Assembly: GCA_050247235.1 (NCBI GenBank)
Contig: JBFWUN010000005.1
Location: forward strand, 57,104-121,103
From: CAIKBL01 sp050247235
Lineage (GTDB): Bacteria; Pseudomonadota; Gammaproteobacteria; Ga0077536
DNA length: 64,000 nt
Reading direction: 5' to 3'
Position numbers and translations under genes: made by a program. The notes beneath the pieces are model-generated. The model saw nothing but the letters and a program-made list of their open reading frames with translations. It did no database searches and was not told the DNA's origin. Every line of letters starts with the position of its first letter. Position 1 is the first letter of the stretch. Positions 37,376-44,864 of the stretch are shown piece by piece.

Positions 37376-38065
37376 TCACGGGATCCCGTACGCCAGCAAT
37401 GCCTGGGTGTAATGCCCGTCGCGCAGGAATGTGCTGTCGGTTGTTTCGTGGCGCTCCATGCGCACCAGCCCGATCCCGGGCGCGTACCAGGCTGCATGGC
37501 GGACCGTGACGTCGACGAGCAGGGTCCCGCGGTCGGCCGGCACCTTGCGGGTGCCTTCGTATGTCACGTGCACGCAATCCGTGAACTCGCCGGCCGGCGT
37601 GCGCACACGTGCATCCATTGCCTCGATGCGCGCGGTCAGGATCAGCGGCAGCCGCCGGCCGAGCAGGCGATCCTCGGCGGCGAACGTGCGGCTCTCCACG
37701 AGGCGCAGTTCACTTTCGATCGTCCACTGCGCGCCGAGGGCGGGCACGCGCGGCAGCACCAGCACCGCATGCGGGGCTTCGCGCGGATCCTGCACCACGT
37801 GGAAGACGCCTTCCGGCGTCCTGCGCAGCCGCTGCAGGTGTGTCGCCTGGTGGCGCTGCACGAGCACGTTGCCGGTGGCATGTTCGTTCGTGACATAGGC
37901 GCGCTGGCGGGCGATCTCGCCGCGCACGTCGGCGACTGTCTCGTAGTACCACCACGCGCCCGGGGTGAACGGCAGGTAGTCGGTCGTGCGGCCGCCGCCA
38001 CACGCCGTGACGAGCCACAGCGCGATCCATGCGCCGGCGCGCCACGGAACGGTGCGCGTGCTCAG
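37376..38065 (-). CDS. Lipoprotein of unknown function, apparently starting with CTG
   Basis: 229 residues from CTG 38065, which overlaps the stop of the upstream amidohydrolase gene (CTGA). No ATG, GTG or TTG in this frame precedes the lipobox: the only usual start, GTG 37927, would cut the protein inside its mature part. From CTG the product has a short basic start, the hydrophobic stretch AGAWIALWLVTAC and Cys followed by GGG, an ideal lipoprotein signal. The mature part (YLPFTPGAWWYYET, VHVTYEGTRKVPAD, YAPGIGLVRMERHE) resembles small periplasmic proteins with a DUF3108-like beta fold. Function unknown. Confidence 0.65.
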   Translation of the reverse strand: MSTRTVPWRAGAWIALWLVTACGGGRTTDYLPFTPGAWWYYETVADVRGEIARQRAYVTNEHATGNVLVQRHQATHLQRLRRTPEGVFHVVQDPREAPHAVLVLPRVPALGAQWTIESELRLVESRTFAAEDRLLGRRLPLILTARIEAMDARVRTPAGEFTDCVHVTYEGTRKVPADRGTLLVDVTVRHAAWYAPGIGLVRMERHETTDSTFLRDGHYTQALLAYGIP

Positions 38066-39771
38066 ACGGCGCGGCGACCCAGCGGGCCGCGGGCCAGCCG
38101 GCCGGGCAGCGCACCCGTCGCGCGGCAGCCTTCGAGCATCACCTCGCCGTTGACGATCGTGTAGGCGATGCCGGCCGACTTCTGCAGCAGGCGCTTCGCG
38201 CCGGCCGGCAGGTCGTGCACGACTTGCGGCATCAGCGGTGCGATGGTGTTCGGATCGAACACCAGCAGGTCCGCGTTCATGCCTTCGCGCACGAGGCCGC
38301 GGTCATGCAGACCCCACGCGGTGGCGGTGTCGTAGGTCACCAGCCGCACGGCTTCTTCCAGGGTGAACTCCTGTTTCTCGCGTACCCAGTGGCTCAGCAG
38401 GTGCGTCTGCAGCGAGGAGTCCATGATCTGCGCGACGTGCGCGCCGGAGTCGGAGAACGTCACCACGCTGCGCGGGTGACGCATCATCTCGAGCGCGTGC
38501 TCCTGGTCCTCGTTCGCGAGCGGCTGGCGGAAGAACACCTTGAAATCGTGCTCCAGCGCGAGATCGATCATGGCTTCCACCGGGTGCACGCCGCGCTTCG
38601 CGGCGAGATCGTCCATCCGCTCCTCGTCTCCGATGCCGCGCATGACCCACAGCCAGTCCCATTCGGGTGGCCGTGCCTCGGCACCGACGATCATCGGGCC
38701 GTCGTATGGCCGGCTGCCGATCTCGATGAGGCGCCGCCGCCAGTCCGGATCGCGCAGCAGCTTCTTCTGTTCATCGAGCGGCTTCGCGCGCAGGTCCTTC
38801 CACACGTCCCAGGTATCGAACGGGGTGTACGTCTCGAACGACAGCAAGGTCGACAGTGCGCGGCTGTGACACTGCACGAAGATGCGACCGCCCTCGCGCG
38901 CGGCGCGGTTGGCGACTTCGTAAAAGGGGCGCCACACGTCCGGCGCGATACGCGTGGAGAACATGCCGTAGGTCAGGGGGCGCCCGGACTCCACCGCGAG
39001 CTGGGTCAGGCGATCGAAGTAGTCCTGCTGACGCTCCGGCTTGCGGCCCGGCGTCTCGCTTGCGATCTCAAAGATCCCGGCGCCGGTCTCGCCCATCGCG
39101 TTGACGAGTGCGCGGACCTCCTCCCAGTCGGCGACCCTGCTCGCGACGGGGCGATCGTCCGAGGTCAGGTGGTTGTACGTGCGTGACGTGGAGAAGCCGA
39201 TCGCGCCGGCCGTCACGGCTTCGCGCACCGCGTGCTTCATGTGCTCCAGTTCGTCGCGCGTGGCCTGCTCGGTGAACGCGCGCTCGCGCATCACGTACGT
39301 GCGCAGCGCCGAGTGCCCCAGGTAGCCGCCGTAGTTGATGCCCTTGGGCAGCCGATCGAGGGTGTCCAGGAACTCCGGGAACGTCTCCCACGTCCAGTCG
39401 ATGCCGGCCAGCATCGACTCGCGGGGCAGGTCCTCGGCGCGTTCGAGGTTGCGGAACACGAAATCTGCTTCCTGCTTCGGGCATGGCGCCAAGGTGAAGC
39501 CGCAGTTGCCCATGATGACCGTGGTCACGCCGTGGTAGCAGGACGAGGTGCCGAGCGGATCCCAGAACACCTGCGCATCCATGTGCGTGTGGCCGTCCAC
39601 GAAGCCCGGCGTGACGACCTGCCCGTCCGCATCGAGCGTGCGCGTGGCGGGTGCGCGGATGCGGCCGATGGTCGCGATGCGGCCGCCGATCACGCCGACG
39701 TCTGCCGGGTAAGCGGCCGCGCCGGAACCGTCCACCACCATGCCGTTGCGGATGACCAGATCGTATTGCAT
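38062..39771 (-). CDS. Amidohydrolase, D-aminoacylase-like (amidohydrolase_3)
   Basis: 569 residues. The TIM-barrel metal motif GFVDGHTHMDAQVF lies near residue 65, followed by FVQCHSR and the late SDSGAHV segment with the catalytic Asp. N-terminal (DLVIRNGMVVDGSG) and C-terminal (DLLVFDPNTI) parts form the usual small beta domain. The family cleaves N-acyl-D-amino acids, dihydropyrimidines or related amides; members in environmental gammaproteobacteria are mostly uncharacterised. GGAGGAAT precedes ATG 39771. It is followed by the overlapping lipoprotein gene. Confidence 0.92.
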   Translation of the reverse strand: MQYDLVIRNGMVVDGSGAAAYPADVGVIGGRIATIGRIRAPATRTLDADGQVVTPGFVDGHTHMDAQVFWDPLGTSSCYHGVTTVIMGNCGFTLAPCPKQEADFVFRNLERAEDLPRESMLAGIDWTWETFPEFLDTLDRLPKGINYGGYLGHSALRTYVMRERAFTEQATRDELEHMKHAVREAVTAGAIGFSTSRTYNHLTSDDRPVASRVADWEEVRALVNAMGETGAGIFEIASETPGRKPERQQDYFDRLTQLAVESGRPLTYGMFSTRIAPDVWRPFYEVANRAAREGGRIFVQCHSRALSTLLSFETYTPFDTWDVWKDLRAKPLDEQKKLLRDPDWRRRLIEIGSRPYDGPMIVGAEARPPEWDWLWVMRGIGDEERMDDLAAKRGVHPVEAMIDLALEHDFKVFFRQPLANEDQEHALEMMRHPRSVVTFSDSGAHVAQIMDSSLQTHLLSHWVREKQEFTLEEAVRLVTYDTATAWGLHDRGLVREGMNADLLVFDPNTIAPLMPQVVHDLPAGAKRLLQKSAGIAYTIVNGEVMLEGCRATGALPGRLARGPLGRRAV

Positions 39772-39942
39772 TGCCGCATTCCTCCAGGGTGCAGGCCCGG
39801 AGCGTAACAACTCCACGAGGCTCGGCCAATCGGCGGGTTTTCACGGGTAGGATTTCCGGTCGTTTCCCGTGCGTGGAGGATGGTTTATCGTCCGGCGCAT
39901 CCCGCGCGCGTCGCGCAGCTCCCGCAGCCGAGGAACGCTGTC

Positions 39943-41097
39943 ATGCCCGAGTACTCGATCATCGACGTCGACACGCACATCACGGAAACGCCCGACGTCT
40001 GGGCGGCGCGCGTGCCAGCGCGTTACCGCGACGCGGCGCCGCGCGTGGAGACCGACGCGAGCGGCCGCCAGTGGTGGTGGCTCGGCGAACACCGCCTGGT
40101 GCCGATCGGCATGACGGCCACCGCCGGCGCCGGTGACTTCAAGGCACCTCCGCGCGGCTACGACGACATGCACCCCGGCGCCTTCGATGCGCGCGCGCGC
40201 CTCGAGTACATGGATTCGATGGGGATCTGGGCGATGGTGCTGTACCCCAACGTCGGCGGGTTCGGCGCGCAGGAGTTCCTGCGGCTGCAGGATCGCGCGC
40301 TGATGGAGATCTGCGTGCAGGCGTACAACGACTGGCAGACGGAATGGGCGTCCGCCGCACCCGAGCGTCTGCTGCCGATCACGTCGATCCCGTTCTGGGA
40401 CGTGCCGGCCGCGGTGCGCGAGGTGCGGCGTTGCGCGGCGATGGGTCACCGGGGAATTCTCTTCACCGGCAATCCGCAGTCGCTCGGCCAGCCGATCCTC
40501 GGCGATCGCCACTGGGATCCGCTGTGGGAAGTCGCCTGCGAACTCGATCTCCCGGTGAGTTTCCACATCGGCTCCGGCAACATGGAGGGCGGGCTGCTGC
40601 GCGACAAGGTGAAGGGCTACGGGCGGATGGCCGCGTTCGCGGAACTCTCCGTCGGGCTCTTCATGGACAACGGCCGCCAGCTCTGCGACCTGCTGATGTC
40701 CGGCGTGCTCGCGCGCTACCCGACGATCAGGTTCGTCTCCGTCGAATCCGGCATCGGCTGGATCCCGTTCATGCTGGAGGCGCTGGACTACCAGTTCCAG
40801 GGCAATCGCGTGGCCGAGGATCGCCCCGAGTTCGATCGCCTGCCGTCCGCGTATTTCGCGCGCAACGTCTACGCGTGCTACTGGTTCGAACAGACCGCCC
40901 CGCGCCGCCTGCTGGACAAGGTGGGGGTGGACAACATCCTGTTCGAAACCGATTTCCCGCATCCGACGTCGCTGTACGGCGAGGATGTCACGCGCTGCAT
41001 CCACGGGGGCCTGGACGAATGCGACGCGGCTACTCGGCGCAAGATCCTGTGGGACAACGCGCAGAAGCTCTACAAGGTCGCGGCGCCCGCGGCCTGA
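39943..41097 (+). CDS. Amidohydrolase_2 family protein (ACMSD-like TIM barrel)
   Basis: 384 residues. Metal ligands are in the N-terminal DVDTHITETPDVW (Asp-x-Asp-x-His form), the middle SFHIGSGN and the C-terminal FETDFPHPTSLYG. Related proteins are decarboxylases or hydrolases in aromatic and cyclic-ketone breakdown and are often annotated as predicted metal-dependent hydrolases of the TIM-barrel fold. ATG 39943 has GAGGA at 7-base spacing. First gene of a plus-strand run with crotonase and SDR; its stop codon is covered by the second palindromic element. Confidence 0.92.
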   Translation: MPEYSIIDVDTHITETPDVWAARVPARYRDAAPRVETDASGRQWWWLGEHRLVPIGMTATAGAGDFKAPPRGYDDMHPGAFDARARLEYMDSMGIWAMVLYPNVGGFGAQEFLRLQDRALMEICVQAYNDWQTEWASAAPERLLPITSIPFWDVPAAVREVRRCAAMGHRGILFTGNPQSLGQPILGDRHWDPLWEVACELDLPVSFHIGSGNMEGGLLRDKVKGYGRMAAFAELSVGLFMDNGRQLCDLLMSGVLARYPTIRFVSVESGIGWIPFMLEALDYQFQGNRVAEDRPEFDRLPSAYFARNVYACYWFEQTAPRRLLDKVGVDNILFETDFPHPTSLYGEDVTRCIHGGLDECDAATRRKILWDNAQKLYKVAAPAA

Positions 41098-41283
41098 ATG
41101 TCTGTTCGGCAGTCCGCGTTGGCTGCGGGGGTGATGGCGGAAGGCCTGGCGCGCGTGCGCGACACGCCGTGAATCCATCCCTGGAGGCTCGCGCGCCGCG
41201 TCCCTGCGGCGCGACGGTCGCGCACACGCGCCAGGCCTTCCGCCTCGACGCGCAGTGCTGCGGACTGCCGAACGGACATTCAG
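41094..41283. repeat. Nested palindromic element, copy 2
   Basis: Arms of 24 bp (41094-41117 and 41260-41283, one mismatch) enclose inner arms around GGAAGGCCTGGCGCG (one mismatch) and the same 67-bp core (41157-41223) as copy 1 at 22292-22358, with one base difference. Arm sequences differ between copies apart from CGGCAGTCCG. It begins at the stop codon of the amidohydrolase gene and ends 49 bases before the crotonase start. Confidence 0.87.
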
Positions 41284-41332
41284 CCCAGTGCCGTCGCCCG
41301 CTCGCACCCATCAATCATCTGGAGGTCATCCC

Positions 41333-42121
41333 ATGCTAGTTCCGACACTCGACGAATACGCGAAGAAGTACCAGCACATCAGGTTCCACCGCGAGGACGG
41401 CATCCTGCAGGTCACGATGCATACCGGCGGTGGCGATCTCGAATGGGGTTTCGGCCCGCACCAGGAGATGGGTTACTGCTTCACCGACATCGGCGCCGAT
41501 CCCGAGAACAAGGTGATCATCCTGACCGGCAGCGGCAGCACGTTCATCCACAAGGAGGATCTCGGCGGCGGCCGGCCGGATGCGCGCGCGTGGGGCGAGC
41601 ACGTGCTGCCGGACGCGAAGCGCCTGCTGATGTCGCTGCTGGAGATCCAGGCACCGATGATCGCCGCGATCAATGGCCCCGCGACAGTGCACGCCGAACT
41701 CGGGTTGCTGTGCGACGTGACCCTTGCCGCGGATCACGCGACATTCCGCGATGCGCCGCATTACCCCAGCGGCCTCGTACCCGGTGACGGCGTGCACATC
41801 GTGTGGCCGCTGCTGCTGGGCCTGAACCGCGGCCGTTACTTCCTGATGACCGGGCAGGAACTCTCCGCGCAGGAGGCGCTCGCGCTCGGGGTGGTCAACG
41901 AGGTGATGCCGCAGGCGCAGCTGCTCGGCCGCGCGTGGGAGCTCGCCCGGATCATCCGCAAGCGCCCGCCGCTGACCACCCGGCTGACCCGCGAGGCGAT
42001 GCTGATGCAGGTGAAGCGCATGATGCTGGAGCAGCTGCCGTACGGCCTCGCGCTCGAAGGGCTGGCCGCATGCGACTACTGGCCGGATCATTTCGCGGCG
42101 GAGAACATCGCGAAGCGGTGA
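41333..42121 (+). CDS. Enoyl-CoA hydratase/isomerase family protein (crotonase)
   Basis: 262 residues, the normal size. Crotonase features: an oxyanion-hole segment (KVIILTGSGSTFIHKEDLGG), the second oxyanion glycine region (INGPATVHAELGLLCDVTLAAD), FPSGLVPGDG-like YPSGLVPGDGVHIVWPLLLG and a C-terminal helical part. The usual catalytic Glu pair is not clearly placed (LLLGLNRGRYFL), so it may be an isomerase, hydrolase or ring-cleaving member. GGAGG precedes ATG 41333. Likely co-transcribed with the SDR gene. Confidence 0.92.
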   Translation: MLVPTLDEYAKKYQHIRFHREDGILQVTMHTGGGDLEWGFGPHQEMGYCFTDIGADPENKVIILTGSGSTFIHKEDLGGGRPDARAWGEHVLPDAKRLLMSLLEIQAPMIAAINGPATVHAELGLLCDVTLAADHATFRDAPHYPSGLVPGDGVHIVWPLLLGLNRGRYFLMTGQELSAQEALALGVVNEVMPQAQLLGRAWELARIIRKRPPLTTRLTREAMLMQVKRMMLEQLPYGLALEGLAACDYWPDHFAAENIAKR

Positions 42122-42217
42122 CGCCGCTCGCCAGATGAGTTCCCGCGCTCTGCCGGAGGGCGCCGCGCGGCGTCTCGCGCGGTAGACTGCGGGAAATCCC
42201 TGCGCGAAGGAACCTGG

Positions 42218-42940
42218 ATGAAAACCGCCATCGTCATGGGCGTGGGACCGGAGAACGGTCTCGGCGCCCGGCTCGCGCGCCGCTTCGGCGCGCGCAACCT
42301 GCACGTGTTCGTCGCCGGCCGCACGCAGGCGAAGCTCGATGCCGTCGCCGCCGCCATCCGCGCGGCCGACGGGCACGCCACGGCAATCGTTGCCGACGCC
42401 ACCGACGAAGCCTCGGTGCAGGCGCTGTTCGCCGCCGCGGCCGCCGTCGGCGACCTCGATCTCGTGATCTACAACACCGGCAACAACACGCCCGGCCGCA
42501 TCCTCGAGATGGACGCCGCGTACTTCGAGCAGAGCTGGCGCACCGGCTGCCTCGGCGGTTTCCTGTGCGGCCGCGAGGCGCTGCGGCACATGGTGCCCCG
42601 CGGACACGGCACGATTCTCTTCACCGGGGCGAGCGCGTCGCTGCGCGGCCGCCCGAACTTCGGGGCGTTCGCCGCCGCGAAGGGCGCGCTGCGCCAGCTC
42701 GCGCAGGCGATGGCGAAGGAAGCCGGCCCGGCCGGCATCCATGTCGGCCACGTGATCGTGGACGGCGCGATCGACGGCGAGAAGATCCACACGCGGATGC
42801 CCGAATACGCGGCGAAGCTCGGACCCCAGGGGCTGGTGGACCTGGATGCGATCGTCGATGCCTACGCGTTCCTGGTCGACCAGCCGCCGCGCGGCTGGTC
42901 GTTCGAACTCGACGTCCGGACGGCGATCGAAAACTGGTGA
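42218..42940 (+). CDS. Short-chain dehydrogenase/reductase with Tyr-to-Phe active site
   Basis: 240 residues with an SDR Rossmann fold: the nucleotide motif is MGVGPENGLG, NTG is in the fourth strand (YNTGNN), and GASAS (Ser139 or Ser141) is in strand five. The catalytic Tyr-x-x-x-Lys is Phe151-AAA-Lys155 here (GAFAAAKGAL), so the normal proton-donor Tyr is absent. A small known subfamily shares the Phe; it may be a binding protein or use another mechanism. Stop is followed at once by a palindrome. Confidence 0.9.
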   Translation: MKTAIVMGVGPENGLGARLARRFGARNLHVFVAGRTQAKLDAVAAAIRAADGHATAIVADATDEASVQALFAAAAAVGDLDLVIYNTGNNTPGRILEMDAAYFEQSWRTGCLGGFLCGREALRHMVPRGHGTILFTGASASLRGRPNFGAFAAAKGALRQLAQAMAKEAGPAGIHVGHVIVDGAIDGEKIHTRMPEYAAKLGPQGLVDLDAIVDAYAFLVDQPPRGWSFELDVRTAIENW

Positions 42941-42945
42941 GAAAT

Positions 42946-42992
42946 GGGGACAGAATCCGGTTTCGCCAACGGCGAAACCGGGGTCTGTCCCC
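42946..42992. repeat. REP-like palindrome between convergent genes
   Basis: GGGGACAGA ... TCTGTCCCC outer arms (42946-42954, 42984-42992) and CCGGTTTCGCC / GGCGAAACCGG inner arms with an AAC loop form a 47-bp hairpin. It has the GGGGACAGA/TCTGTCCCC look of REP elements linked to REP-associated transposases. It starts 5 bases after the SDR stop and ends 17 bases before the monooxygenase stop, so it could terminate both. Confidence 0.78.
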
Positions 42993-43009
42993 GATTATTC
43001 GCTGCGCCG

Positions 43010-44656
43010 CTACGCCGTCAGCGCGAACCCTTCGTAATCGTTCGCGGCGACCTGCCGGCACTTCTCCACGTACGGCGGCACGCCGATGTACGGCATGAAG
43101 ATGCGTGGCTTGCCGGGGATGTTCGCGCCCAGATACCACGAATTGCAGCGCGGATAGAGCGTCATGTCCGCCACCTCGTTGACATGCGCGACCCACGCAT
43201 CCTCGGCGTCCGCGCGGGCTTCGATGGTCTTCCTGCCGTGCGTCTCCAGGTAACCGATACAGTCGGCAATCCAGTTCACGTGCTGTTCGATGGTGGGCAG
43301 CATGTTCGACAGCACCGACGGACTCCCCGGACCGGACACCGTGAAGAGGTTGGGGAATCCCGCCATCGCGAGCCCGAGGTAGGTGCGCGGACCCGCGTGC
43401 CATTTCTCCTTCAATGCGAGACCGCCGCGACCGCGGATGTCGATCCTGTCGAGCGCACCGGTCATGGCATCGAAGCCAGTCGCGAACACCAGGCAGTCGA
43501 ACGTGTACGCGGTGTCGCCGACCTTCAGTCCGTCCGGGGTGATGCATGCGATCGGCGTCCCGCTGACATCGACCAAGGTGACGTTGTCGCGGTTGAACGT
43601 CTCGTAGTACTGCGTGTCGAGGCACAGCCGCTTGCAGCCCACCACCTGTTTCGGCAGCAGCTTCGCGGCGGTGGCGGGATCCTTCACGATGGCGCGGATC
43701 TTGTTGCGGATGAATTCCGCCGCGTAGTCGTTGGCAGTCTGATCGATCAGGAGATCGCTGAACGCGGCGAGGAACCCGAGCGTGCCTTCCTGCCAGCGCT
43801 TCTCGAACTCGCGCGTGCGCTCCTCCGCGCTCACCGCGTGGGCGGATTCCGGTCGCTGATGGAAATCGACGCCGAACGGCTCCTGCCAGTTGCGCGCGCG
43901 GATCTCGGGATAGTGCGCCTTGATGCGGGCCACCTCGGCAGGGTCCAGCGGGGCGTTGCGCGCGGGGATCGCGTACGTCGCGGTGCGCTGGAACACGGTG
44001 AGCTGCGCCGCCTGCTGCGCGATGATCGGAATGGACTGCAGCGCCGACGAGCCGGTGCCAATGATGCCGACCCGCTTGCCGGTGAAATCGACGCCGTCGT
44101 GTGGCCAGTGGCCGGTGTGATAGGTCGGACCCTGAAAGCTGTCCCGACCCGGAATGTCGGGCAGGTTGGCGGACGACAGGCAGCCGGTCGCCATCACGCA
44201 GAAGCGCGCGGTCAGTTCGACCCCGGAATCGAGCGTCACGGTCCAGCGGTTGCGGGCCGCGTCGAAGTGCGCCGACGTCACGCGCGTGTTGAATTGCAGG
44301 TCGGGCCACAGGTCGAAGCGGTCCGCGACATGGTGCACGTAGCGCAGGATCTCGGGCTGGGTCGCGTAGCGCTCGCTCCAGTGCCAATCCTGCTGCAGAT
44401 CCGCCGAGAACTGGTACGAGTACTCCATGCTGGGCACGTCGCAGCGCGCGCCCGGGTAGCGGTTCCAGAACCACGTGCCGCCCGGGCCGCTGCCCGCTTC
44501 GAACACGCGCGTGCGCAAGCCGAGCGCGCGCAGGCGATGCAGCATGTAGAGACCGGCAAAACCGGCACCGACGACGAGCGCGTCGAAGGCATCTCCGGAC
44601 TGGGCGGCGGAGGCCGCGGCGGAAGACGAGGACGTCACGGGCAAACTCCTGGACAT
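43010..44656 (-). CDS. Flavin-containing Baeyer-Villiger-type monooxygenase
   Basis: 548 residues. FAD Rossmann motif VVGAGFAGLYML (near residue 25), second Rossmann GTGSSALQS for NADPH and, between them, the Baeyer-Villiger fingerprint FxGxxxHxxxWP (FQGPTYHTGHWP). The C-terminal part has VFATGFDAMTGAL and GPGSPSVLSNMLP. It inserts oxygen into cyclic or linear ketones to give esters or lactones, which fits the neighbouring hydrolase, crotonase and alcohol dehydrogenase genes. ATG 44656 omits an Arg/Pro-rich extension. It converges with the SDR. Confidence 0.93.
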   Translation of the reverse strand: MSRSLPVTSSSSAAASAAQSGDAFDALVVGAGFAGLYMLHRLRALGLRTRVFEAGSGPGGTWFWNRYPGARCDVPSMEYSYQFSADLQQDWHWSERYATQPEILRYVHHVADRFDLWPDLQFNTRVTSAHFDAARNRWTVTLDSGVELTARFCVMATGCLSSANLPDIPGRDSFQGPTYHTGHWPHDGVDFTGKRVGIIGTGSSALQSIPIIAQQAAQLTVFQRTATYAIPARNAPLDPAEVARIKAHYPEIRARNWQEPFGVDFHQRPESAHAVSAEERTREFEKRWQEGTLGFLAAFSDLLIDQTANDYAAEFIRNKIRAIVKDPATAAKLLPKQVVGCKRLCLDTQYYETFNRDNVTLVDVSGTPIACITPDGLKVGDTAYTFDCLVFATGFDAMTGALDRIDIRGRGGLALKEKWHAGPRTYLGLAMAGFPNLFTVSGPGSPSVLSNMLPTIEQHVNWIADCIGYLETHGRKTIEARADAEDAWVAHVNEVADMTLYPRCNSWYLGANIPGKPRIFMPYIGVPPYVEKCRQVAANDYEGFALTA

Positions 44657-44864
44657 GATTCTCGGGCGAACCCCGGCGGGTCCACGGCCGCGTAGCATAA
44701 CCGCAGCAGGTGCCGCCCCTTCAACCGGAAATTCCGGCGCGCCGCGTCGTTCCGCGCGACCGGGGTGAACGGGTACCATACGGGCCGGTACGCACGCCGC
44801 GCGTGCACGCGCAAATCATTCAACGCGCCCCGCCATGACGGGGTGTCGACCCAGGGGAGAGAAC

